Positions 1 through 8,724 of a DNA stretch of 26,346 nt are shown piece after piece. The translations under genes and the position numbers were made by a program. Origin of the DNA: Heterotrichella gracilis (lineage: Eukaryota > Sar > Xanthophyceae > Tribonematales > Xanthonemataceae); NCBI GenBank assembly GCA_032358255.1, contig JAULBX010028836.1:1-26346 (forward strand), given 5' to 3'. Numbering within the stretch: the first letter of the stretch is position 1; each line of letters begins with the position of its first letter. Below the pieces are notes generated by a model. That model did not search any database, was not told where the DNA came from, and worked only from the letters and a program-made list of their open reading frames with translations.

Positions 1-13
1 ACCCCCCACCCAC

Positions 14-584
14 CTCCCGCCTGCAGCTCCTCAAACACCTCCTTCAGCTCGGGGTCGTCCTTCAGCCCCGCCACCTTGGCCTGGTACTCCGCGTTCTGCA
101 TCATGCGCCTGCTCTCCAGCATGTGCTCCGCCAGCTCGGGGTTGGCCATCAGGCGCTGCGCCTGCGCAAGGGCGGCGCGCGCGGCGTCGGGGTTCTGCTG
201 CAGGTGGGAGATGACCTGCTGGTACATGTCGGGGGTGACGCCGGGGGGCATGGCGATGGGGAGCTGCAAGGGGGGAACGAGGAGTTTGATGACCAAAGTT
301 TTGTGCAATAAATCGGCTTCCTGGGAGGGGTGTGGTGGATGGCTGAGTGCGCAGGGGCGATGCAGATGGGTTTGTGCAAGCGTGTGCAACAGCCCTTGTG
401 GCTGTGGGGATAAGGTGGGAGGCCCGTTGCAACTGCACCTTCGCCCTAGGGTTAGGGTTTCTGGTTAGGGTTTTGTAAACAGGGGGGTAGGAATACATGT
501 AGATGCACGTACCTGTGTGCCGTCCGGCAGTGTGACGGTTTGTGGACCGGTTGGCGCTTTGGTGGCGGCCATCTTCTTACCCAT
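14..584 (-). CDS. STI1-domain chaperone-binding protein, 5' part (AKR2-like?)
   Basis: Two exons are readable on the minus strand: 584-513 and 263-14, joined CAG|GTACGT to TTGCAG|CTC in phase 0. The second ends at a G|GTGGGT donor at position 14, so the rest lies off the window. The start ATG at 584 sits in a good context (GCCACCATGG) just after a CCCCTCAG acceptor, so a 5'UTR intron is likely. The roughly 107 visible residues begin MGKKMAATKAP and run into a Met/Gln/Asn/Pro-rich helical region with MANPELAEHMLESRRMMQN and LKDDPELKEVFEELQAGG. This is the style of an STI1/Hop (heat-shock chaperonin-binding) domain. The closest pattern I recall is plant AKR2, which targets plastid outer-membrane proteins and has KEDPELKPI...DAGG at the same place, followed by ankyrin repeats. 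Those repeats would lie beyond the left edge, so AKR2 is only a suggestion; another STI1 protein is possible. Confidence 0.6.
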
Positions 585-593
585 GGTGGCACC

Positions 594-1727
594 TGAGGGG
601 ACAAGGGGTGTGCGGTACTGTGAAGAAAACCACAGGCTCCATGTGGGGTGCAGTAGTTGAAAACCCATGTGCAAGGGCGCTCGAAAATAAGTTAAGAGGA
701 TCCAACATACTGCAAGTGGGGATAGGACACAGTATACGCGGTTTGTTGCGATGGGAGTGTGTCCTCAGGCACAGGTGGGTGGTGGCTAGAGACCAGGTGC
801 TGGCATGGTGTTCTACCCAGTAGCGGTCGGGGTGGTTCAACCACTCAGGCTCCAACCGCGTGGCATGAATACAGAAATATATACGACGTTAAAGGACCCT
901 CAAAACAGTGTTACCCCACGATTTCTTCTTATTCCAGTTCAGGTCGAATTGCATAAAACAGGTTGGCAACAAGTGGCATTGCTCGACGCTGTGCCCAATA
1001 CTGCGCAAAGTTAGCTGGTTCGATGGAAAGAAATATACTTGGTTTCTTCCCTACGAGGATAACACTGTGGCTATCAACTATACCTCACCTTGGATTGAGC
1101 TGGTTGCGAAGGGCAGTAGTGTGTCAGGCCCACGCCTAGGCTGCACAAGTGGAGTATGGTAGACGAGTGAGCGAGTACGGTTTCAAAGGACACACTTGAC
1201 AATAGATGCGTGGTTTAAGGCGTTGGTATGCAGCTTTCATTGCAACACTGGGCTTTATCTGAAGGATAATTGGGCAAACCCAATCCGAGTGGAGAAAGCA
1301 GAAACTGACGTGGAGGCAATTTCGCAACCCCGGGAACAAACTCTTCCCCATGTTGTTTGTTATTTCTCTTGGGACTTTCACTGCCAGTGGTGAATCACTG
1401 CCAACATCGCTGCAAACATCAAGTGCCCAGTAGCGAACCAACAATCACTTCCACCGCAAGTATATGAGAAGCTGTGTACGGTCTGTTGACATTTATCCCT
1501 GGGGCGCCCCTCTAGACTATCGCTTTGTGAGCCACCATGCTTCGCCCACAACGCAACTTGCAACGCTGGAACTGCTGGCAGCAATAAATAGTCGCTGTGG
1601 GCACTTATGCCCCAAATACACCACTGTATGGACCACCACTGTGAGTGACCATACCCCAGGCTTGCCATGGCATGAGGCGCATCCACCGGTCCAGCTTCAG
1701 CTTCAGCTGCCACCACTCCAAACCTGG
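594..1727. other. Divergent intergenic region with no gene identified
   Basis: This stretch separates the minus-strand STI1 gene from the plus-strand ubiquitin-like gene and should hold both promoters and the 5'UTR of the STI1 gene. The part at about 880-1090 is visibly more AT-rich and has short overlapping open frames with no recognisable domain or splice logic. No repeat family or RNA gene was recognised. Confidence 0.5.
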
Positions 1728-2749
1728 ATGAAGGTCTTTGTAAAAACCACCAGTGAGAAGGTCCTCCCTGTGGAAGTGAACCCAACAGACAGCGTCCTCA
1801 GCATCAAGCACGAGCTTCACTCTCAGGACAGTAGCTTGGAGCCAAACAGGCATAGACTACTGTACCAAGGCCGGTTCCTGCAGGATGGAGCAACGGTGGA
1901 GCAGTGTTCACTGGGTGAACACCACACGCTTCTGCTGGTGCCAGGTGTAGAGCAGACGCCTGTGGCCAGCCCTGTGCCGCAGCAGGAGGGGGAGGAGTAT
2001 GGCGCAGGTGAGGGACAGACCCAGGGTGGTGTGCTTCAACGCACTGCTTGGAGGGCCACTGCCTGCTGGGTGCATTTTTGCAAGCTTGCGCAACCCAAGG
2101 GTTGGTAGTACGGTGCCTAAGTGGTGTATGGCAGTGTCTGGGGGGGAGCGGCCCCTAGGCAGGGTGGTGTCATATGCACGCATATGCCCTCAGCCGCACC
2201 TATCAGTTAACCAAGTGTGGCACAGAGCACAGTACAACATCCCATGATCACGCAATGCTGCGCATTATCTTCCACTTTATTAGCGCCCGCGTGCCACACA
2301 CGTTGCCTGCCATACACCCTCACCCCGATTCCCCCACCCCAGGCCTCCCCCTGGCGCCCCACCGGCGCCACCACCGCCACCACTACCACCCCTTCCTCCC
2401 CCTGGCTTTCTCAAGCACCGCGCATGCATTCCACACCTCTGCCTCCTCAACCACCTCCTCCGAGGACTCAGACGACCAATCCCAGCTTTCCCCTCTGGAC
2501 CACGCCGAGCTAGGGTTGGGCCTGGACCCTAACCCCGCAGCCTTCGAGTATGATTCCATGGATGCGCGCATAGGGGGGCAGATGGACTTTGTGCTTGGGG
2601 TGGGGCTAGGGTTCATGCTGGGGTGCATCGCGGGGCTGTGCATGGTGGAGCGGCTGAGCCGGCGGCTCAAGGTGGGGGTGCTACTGGGGATCAGCTGCAA
2701 TGTGGCGCTCACGCTCATGCGCATGTCAATGGTGGCAATGCACCCCTGA
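1728..2749 (+). CDS. Ubiquitin-like domain, C-terminal transmembrane protein (Dsc3/TMUB-like)
   Basis: Two exons, 1728-2007 and 2343-2749, are joined GCGCAG|GTGAGG to CACCCCAG|GCC. The phase is 1 and the frame stays open, giving 228 residues ending in TGA. Residues 1 to about 72 form a ubiquitin-like fold (MKVFVKTTSEKVLPVEV..., then RHRLLYQGRFLQD and an LGEHHTLLLVPG end). A long His/Ser/Pro-rich linker follows. The C-terminus has two hydrophobic segments around MDFVLGVGLGFMLGCIAGLC and RRLKVGVLLGISCNVALTL. That order (Ubl, linker, membrane anchor with a basic turn) matches the DUF2407/Dsc3 and TMUB families, which act in membrane-associated ubiquitin ligase or ER-associated degradation complexes. 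No conjugating di-glycine end is placed for cleavage, so a Ubl adaptor is likelier than a modifier. The ATG was chosen because the Ubl strand starts immediately after it. The exact 3' splice site in the low-complexity linker is less certain than the domains. Confidence 0.6.
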
Positions 2750-3190
2750 AATGCGCCTGGGGGACCATCACTGGAGTCCATGCAGCACTGGCGCAGCCAT
2801 TAACCTCATGGCCAACGTGGCGCTCACACTGATGCGCATGTCAATCTAGTATGGCCAAGCACCCCTGACGCGCGCCATGGGGGGAAGCACACAGGGGCGG
2901 ATGCAGCACAGGCGCAGCAGCATTGGCCCACATGGACCCCGCGCAGGAGGCAAATGCAGCACTGGCGCAGCCGATTACCCCACATGGGCTGGGAGCTCAC
3001 TGCGCATGTGCATGCCAATGGGGCAATGAACTTGTGCAGAGCCAAGGCAGGGGGGCACGGATGCACGTGGGGGAACCACGCACTGGGTCCATGCAGCACT
3101 GGTGCAGCCATTAACCCCGTGGGCAGTGTGGCGCGCACGCTCATGCGCATGTCAATGGTGGCGATGCACCCCTGACACATGCCATGGGGA
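2700..3190 (+). repeat. Degenerate tandem copies of the Ubl gene 3' end
   Basis: The last coding stretch of the upstream gene (about 2700-2749, containing ATGCGCATGTCAATGGTGG and CACCCCTGA) recurs at about 2817-2871 and again at 3128-3176, each time with its own CACCCCTGA. A linked motif, TGCAGCACTGGCGCAGCC with small changes, occurs near 2779, 2954 and 3092. This makes an irregular array of decayed units downstream of the true stop codon. Copy 2 carries an in-frame TAG after the ATGTCAAT block. These copies inflate long spurious open frames on both strands. Confidence 0.7.
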
Positions 3191-4116
3191 GGCGCATGCA
3201 GTGGGCGATGCGGCAGTGGGGCAGCCACATGGCCATGGACCCTGGCTGCCAGCTTGGCGCATGCAGCGACATACTTGTCAGATGGCCATGGGGTATGCGT
3301 GAAGCAGGCTGCGAGCACGAGCGGGGCGACAGGAAGGGCCAGGGAGCAGGGGGAAGGATTGGACTGTGGTGCAGCCTTGCAGGGCGCAACATGCGGCACG
3401 CACGTAGCGCCACACGCTACACTAGCGTGGCTGCATGAAGACAACGCAGCGGGCGCATGAACAAATGAATGGATCAGCAAAAATGGATAATTGGGCAGTT
3501 GTTTTATCAGGTCCTTGTTTTTCTGTTGTGGCGATTTTCCGCAGGTAGCTAATAGTGTATAGGTAACGCTTGTTAGACAATCAAAGTCAGGGTGCCAATT
3601 TGGACGCACAACACCCTGTGAAGTTTTGCCATGTTTAAAGTTCATCAATAGTTAGAGCTTTTTCACGTAATACTGTTTTCTGCACATGAATGATAGACTA
3701 AGGCTAGATTACGGTAGGTAACCTTTTCTGCCCTGGCTGTATTCCTTGCCGCGGGTCTTGGGAGTGACTGGCAGCACATTAATCTCGTAATGGAACACTC
3801 TACGCATGCCATGCCGTACTTTCCAGTTGGTGCGCATGTTGTAAATATACATAATCATTACCGCTGGCGCTAATATACACGATATAGCTGCTGTGATACT
3901 AGTTGGAATGCCATTGGTATTATCACTGTGCAATATGAAAACAACCATTGATCATGCCGCAGTGGTGTATGCAGTAATTGATTTTCATATTCATATATCC
4001 GCACTGACTTAGTCTACCGAACCGAACCGCGCCAACATGGCTAACCAAACGTATTCATTGTCAACCAAAACAGGTTACGGTATTGTATGCAAAAAAATAC
4101 CATTGCCAAGCATCAA
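3191..4116. other. Intergenic region including an AT-rich island
   Basis: Between the tail array and the CIA1 stop codon there is no gene I can support. From about 3470 to 4110 the sequence is clearly more AT-rich than the surrounding genes. A 79-codon minus-strand frame at 3709-3948 starts with a hydrophobic stretch (AAISCILAPAVMIMYIYN) but has no recognisable family, no convincing splice partners and a different composition. It may be a remnant or chance. The island may contain the CIA1 3'UTR. Confidence 0.4.
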
Positions 4117-7023
4117 TCATTGATGTACGCCATTGGCCATAGGCGTGGGGGCCTCACCTTGCGCCCCCTGCCCCTCCTCCCCTTGGTACCTCCACAGCTT
4201 GACCACCCCATCATCCCCTGCTGACGCCAGCAGTCCCCCTTGCGTAGGGTGCCAGCACACGCAGTTCACATCCGAACCATGCGCCCCCGGCACATGGGCT
4301 GCCAACTCAAATGCCAGCTGCTGGCTAGGGTCCTCGTGCGAGGGTCGATGCACCTGCCTGAAAACCCTAATGGCGTTGTCCCCTGCGCCAGAGGCCAGCT
4401 CACCCGTGTGCGACCAGCTGACTGAAAAAATGGTTCGCTGGTGGTAGCCTGAGAGGGTGGTGACCAGGCGCCAGCTGAGATCCCCTGCACACAGGTGTAG
4501 TCGAGTTGGATGGTTTTGCTCAGTGAGTTTGAAGGGCCTAATTGGCAGGCTGCACCACGACATCAATGACAGTGACTGGGTTGCATGCATGTGCACCATC
4601 AATCATAACACAAAGCATGGATTTTGTTTGAACCAAATGTTAAATGCAGTGTATATGACCGCAAGACTGAAGCATGCATGTGCACCATCATTCATATTCC
4701 AAAGCATGGTTTCCAAACCACACATCCGAGTTTGAATGCAGTGTATACGGCTGCAAGGCCGAGCCCAGCATCAGGTCATTGTCAATCATACCACACGAGG
4801 GCCCTGGTCTTGCTATGGTGCATTTCATAGCTCCGGCAATTGTGGTCTTCACCCCACGCCCCCGCACCCACCTGACAACCGCGTGCACTCCCATATCTTG
4901 ATTGTCTTGTCATCCCCACACGTCGCCAGGTGGCGCCCGTCTGGGCTGAAGCCCAGTCCCCACACAGTGGATGTGTGGCCACTGGGGCCTGGAAAACACG
5001 TGGGGATGCGCGGTGATGGGGAATTCAGAAAACCAAAACTACTGGGGGGGCGCATTAACCATGTAGCGACAATGAAGGCGGAAACAGTGTCTCCTGGAAG
5101 GGGATGCGAATGTGCCCCAATGATGGCCCAAAGGGAACCCGTCAGCAGATAGATACCACTGATTACCCACATGAGGTTGGCAACACTCTCATTCTGAAAC
5201 GCAGGCCGCATTCTGCCCTACCCCCCATCTCGCACCCCCCACCCACCTGCCAGCGTCTGCGCGCACTCCCACTCGTCCCCCCCATCCACCCACAACCGTA
5301 TGGAGTCGTCGTAGCTGCATGAGGCAAGCACCTCACCGCTGGGGTGCCAGGCAACCTGCTTCACATCCTGCAGGGGTGGGGTAGATTAGCGTTTGGAGCA
5401 ATGTTTGGTGTAGAGCAATGACAAGGGATGCAGGGGTGGGTTGGGGCTGGGTTTTGGTCCAAAGTTCAAAATTCAAATTAAAAATGTTAAAAATGTAATA
5501 CGGCGCAACCATTTGCGACTGCATGCAGCACCCAGCATATTTGCCTTTCCCAATCCTAACATGTATCCCCTACCCCTCATCCACGACATCACAATGCGTC
5601 CCACCTGCGTGTGCCCCTATTTCAAATCCACACACTCATACTCCTTCCCTGGCCCCGCCTCCACCACATCCAAGCAGCACCCATAGCTAGCCCCCACCCC
5701 GCCCCACCTGCGTGTGCCCCTGCTTCACATCCACACACTCGTATTCCTCCCCTGGCCCCGCCTCCCACAGCCACACGCTCCTGTCCCTGCTGCATGTGGC
5801 AACCAGGCACCCAGAGGGGCTCCAAGCAACCCCCTTCACCTCGCTCTCGTGGCCCTCAAGTAGGGCTACCTGCTCCCAGATGCCGGCCTGCAAGGGGTAC
5901 GATACTGGTTTCAGTTTACTTGTACTTACATAGATTTTTTTTGGGTTGCATGCTTTTACGGTTCAGGGTTTACGGTTTGGAGTTGTGACAGGGTTGCAGG
6001 GCGACCTGTTCCCAGATGCTGTCCTGCACGTGTGGAGGGTGGTGGGATTTGAGGGTTCACGCATTTAGGTTTTAGACATGCAGGACAGGGGTTGGCACCG
6101 CAATGGCCCAGGCCTACCCATGCTCCCTACCAGCACCTTACTCCAGCACCCCGAGCTTGAACCCTCGCCTGCCACACCCTAAACATGAGCCCTGCATGCA
6201 CCGAAATAAACCCTACAAAACCCTCCTCACCTGCACCTGCCACACCGCAGTGGTTGCATCAAAGCTGGCTGTGGCCAGGTGCTTCCCGTCAGGCGCCCAA
6301 TCCACGCATCGTATGGTCCGGTGGTGCGCCTCCTCCAGAACCGCGTGGCAGTACCAGGAGGCGCCACCTGGCGACTGCTCACGCCACAGGCGCACGGTGC
6401 GGTCGCCGCTGCAGCTGGCGAGGGTTTGACCTGCGGACGCAGGATTTGGCGGGGTTATGCGCGGGTGGTATGTTGAGGTGTAGAAAGAGAGGGGCTTTTG
6501 GAGGTTTGCATTGGGACACTAAGTGTGATTGAGGGAGCGGTAAGTTGGGGTCCAGGGTTCGAGATGAGGGGAGAAGGGCTCATATACTTATGAGTAGGGT
6601 TTGGGCCGAGGGAGTGGAGGGTTTTGGCTAGGTGCAAAGGTGTACTCCTGTCCCAAGGGGGCTCTTATGCCATCAGAGGCATCTTGCGTGAGAGGCAGCC
6701 CAGGCTACCTGTATGCACACATGGTGGTGCAATGCCGTGGTTCGCCATACCCTCCCAGCAATCCTTCCCACTAAACACCGCTGAGAAGTTGCCTCTTTTA
6801 ACCACATCAAGACCCCGCACTGCCTGTAGCTGGCTGGAAGCCTGTCGTGGGTGGAAGCCTTGCATGCATATGCACAAGGGACCAATGCACGCATACGCGC
6901 AGCGCAAGCTGCAGGGAAAGTGCAAGGTACATAGGGAGCTGGCGCACCGTCTGGCGACCAAGCCACGTGCCACACCCTGTCGTCGTGCCCTTCCAGCACT
7001 TGCAACTGCTGCAGTTTGGCCAT
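4117..7023 (-). CDS. CIA1: CIA1/CIAO1, WD40 subunit of the cytosolic Fe-S cluster targeting complex
   Basis: The gene is complete in six minus-strand exons: 7023-6948, 6430-6231, 5887-5708, 5367-5247, 4988-4872 and 4484-4117. All junctions are GT-AG and every phase agrees, giving 353 residues, the usual CIAO1 length. Seven WD blades can be read in order: [85 protein letters not shown] and [12 protein letters not shown]. Signature family stretches are [25 protein letters not shown], the DEYEC-like EEYECV segment and SYDDSIRLW. By family knowledge, CIA1 with CIA2/MIP18 and MMS19 passes Fe-S clusters to cytosolic and nuclear apoproteins such as DNA polymerases and helicases. The start [16 protein letters not shown] immediately precedes blade 1. 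It shares a 397-base divergent upstream region with the prefoldin-like gene. Introns 2 and 3 contain partial copies of exon 3. Confidence 0.95.
4583..4765. repeat. 89-bp imperfect tandem duplication in the last CIA1 intron
   Basis: The block starting GCATGCATGTGCACCATCA at 4583 starts again at 4672. Both units continue through CAAAGCATGG and end with AATGCAGTGTATA plus a GCAAG segment. The match is diverged in the middle. It lies within the intron 4485-4871 and has no coding role that I can see. Confidence 0.7.
5597..5665 (-). pseudogene. Partial copy of CIA1 exon 3 (3' half) in intron 3
   Basis: On the minus strand this stretch repeats the end of the real exon 3 (around 5705-5770). It reads [14 protein letters not shown], a stop, then GHTQ and a GTGGG donor, against [19 protein letters not shown] in the functional exon. 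The CAG to TAG change puts a stop where glutamine should be. The copy keeps a donor-like CACACGCAG|GTGGG end. It lies inside the intron between exons 3 and 4 and is almost surely not translated. Confidence 0.75.
5996..6030 (-). pseudogene. Partial copy of CIA1 exon 3 (acceptor and 5' end) in intron 2
   Basis: The minus strand reads GTGCAG|GACAGCATCTGGGAACAG and continues GTCGCCCTGCA, encoding DSIWEQVAL. The real exon 3 begins TTGCAG|GCCGGCATCTGGGAGCAG, encoding [12 protein letters not shown]. The copy keeps an intact AG acceptor but diverges after about 10 codons. Between copy and original lies a short telomere-like tract (GGTTCAGGGTTTACGG, near 5959-5975). Confidence 0.75.
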
Positions 7024-7420
7024 GGCAACCCACTTCCCCTGCTGAATGTATACGGTGTGGACAGAGAGTTTAGGGCACCACTTACGCTAGATAGATATAT
7101 CCTGTTAATAGAATCGTGCGGGTACAAGCTTGGACAAGGACTACCCCTGTGACAGTGCTGCAACCTTGGTATTGTTGTAGCCCCCCTCACCAGTCACTCG
7201 TATGAGTCTTGGCGGGAACACCAGTTGCAACTCGAGATTGACAACTTGAGCACACTTTGTGTATAATACGTCACGGTTTTCAACCTTATGCTCGTTTACT
7301 GCCCGCACGATTCGGTACTCCTTCACTGTTCATCCCTGTTATTCACACCGGTGAAAGGTGACCAGCACGAGCATACCTTGCGCCGCATGCCATGTGCATC
7401 CCCGCCGACACCCGCCAGCC
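7024..7420. promoter_or_regulatory. Shared divergent upstream region of CIA1 and the prefoldin-like gene
   Basis: The two ATGs face away from each other across 397 bases, so both promoters must lie in or near this interval. The middle is AT-rich. On the plus strand TATAAT at 7262-7267 abuts TACGTCA (7267-7273), a bZIP/CRE-like core, about 150 bases before the plus-strand start. These motif assignments are pattern matches only. Confidence 0.35.
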
Positions 7421-8469
7421 ATGAGCTTTGACGCCATAAAGGAGGGCATAGACAGCGAAATAGCGCGACTGGAGCTGAAGAGGGCAGTCAACAAGGTATT
7501 ACCCGCACCCGCATCAGCCACAGAAACACCACCGTGCAATGCATGCATGCATATTAACCAGACCTGACTACACTTATGCATGCATACGCACTACTCGGCA
7601 CTGCCACGTTGTATTTGAGCCAAACGACGACACCCACTTGCTGCAACCCACTCAGCGTGACTGGTGTGGCGTGTGGCGCACCGTTTCTAGTTGCTGGTTA
7701 CTGCACATTGAGGCGGCTGAAGAGTGGTGCTGTGGCAGGTTCGAGTGCTCCAAGTCGCCATAGCGGAGCTTAACAGCCTCCCAACGTCCAGGGTAAGGAC
7801 CTCGGTGTGATGCAAGCGAACACAGCACTGCAAACTACAACAGCACCACTGCACCTTGCTATGCACCTTGCCATGGGCGTGCATGGGGTGTAGTATCAGT
7901 ACACGTTTGCGTAGCTCTGCCCACTATGGCAGTGCAACCCAGAAGGCATAGACTTTTCTGTACCCACCCCCTACTGATTGCATACCTGGGGGCCTCTTTA
8001 CTTGCCGCAGGTGGCAGTAGCCCTTCACTAAACCCTGGCCGAAACCCTACCCTAACCCTCCCGTGCCACCGCCCCTCAGGCGGTGTACCACCAGCAGTGC
8101 GGGGTGATGTTCAGAACCACGCCAGAGGAAGCAACGCACAACGTGAAAGGTATGGGAATTAGAGCAAGTGCAAGCACACGGGGACCAGCTGCGCTGTGCA
8201 CTGCACCCACTTGCATGCGCTCAGACCGCTGTTGGCTGAGCAGTCATTCAGTTGCCAATTGAGACATACCAGTATCTTGCAGCAACTTGTTTGTGTGCCA
8301 GTGTAAGGCACAGGAGTGTGCGCCCTGTGCCCGTGACACCAGTCATCCATTGTGCCGTGTTCCCTCCCCACTGCTCCCCTCCTCACCCTCCCCCTCGCCC
8401 ATTTCCCCAGAGGAGCTGTCCCAGGCTCAGGAGGATTTGCGCACACAGCAGCAGCAGCAGCAGCATTGA
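7421..8469 (+). CDS. Small prefoldin-like coiled-coil protein (85 aa, four exons)
   Basis: Exons 7421-7495, 7739-7792, 8080-8149 and 8411-8469 have clean junctions: ACAAG|GTATT, GGCAG|GTTCG, CCAGG|GTAAGG, CCTCAG|GCGG, AAAG|GTATGG and CCCCAG|AGGAG. Phases 0, 0 and 1 all agree and yield one 85-residue protein starting MSFDAIKEGIDSEIARLELK. Both ends are charged heptad-like helices. The middle, SRAVYHQQCGVMFRTTPEEA, resembles the turn or beta segment between the two helices of beta-class prefoldin subunits. The C-terminus is a run of six glutamines encoded by a CAG microsatellite, then His and TGA. I infer a prefoldin or prefoldin-like (co-chaperone) role, but the specific subunit is not recognised. 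Exons are too short to stand out as open frames, so the gene is easy to miss. Confidence 0.6.
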
Positions 8470-8724
8470 AAGGGAAGGACGCTGCAGCCACACTGGCAGT
8501 ACTAAATCCTGGCCAAGGGTTTGATTGCATTTCCATCACTGGCAACAACAGCGATTGCAGCATACTCTGATACTGACAACAGTAGTGGCAGTCGAGCAAC
8601 CTAACTCTACTGCATTGGCAACATCGACGAGGATAGGGCACCAGGCCGCGGGCTGTCAGAGCATCATAGCTTGATACACGCCACCTGTTCTGGGTCACGT
8701 GAGGGTTGCCCGTAGCGCACGCAC

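Noticed and set aside
446..476. Telomere-like tract as a chromosome end
   Set aside because: It is short, degenerate and internal to gene-bearing DNA, like the other tracts in the window; not a true telomere.
908..1162. 84-codon plus frame in an AT-rich patch (SWFDGKKYTWFLPYEDN)
   Set aside because: It looks natural but has no recognised family, no splice partners and lies in a promoter-sized spacer; kept only as an AT-rich patch.
2824..3648. 274-codon minus-strand open frame
   Set aside because: It runs antisense through the degenerate tail copies, has biased Cys/His/Pro composition from the repeats, and no domain or splice context.
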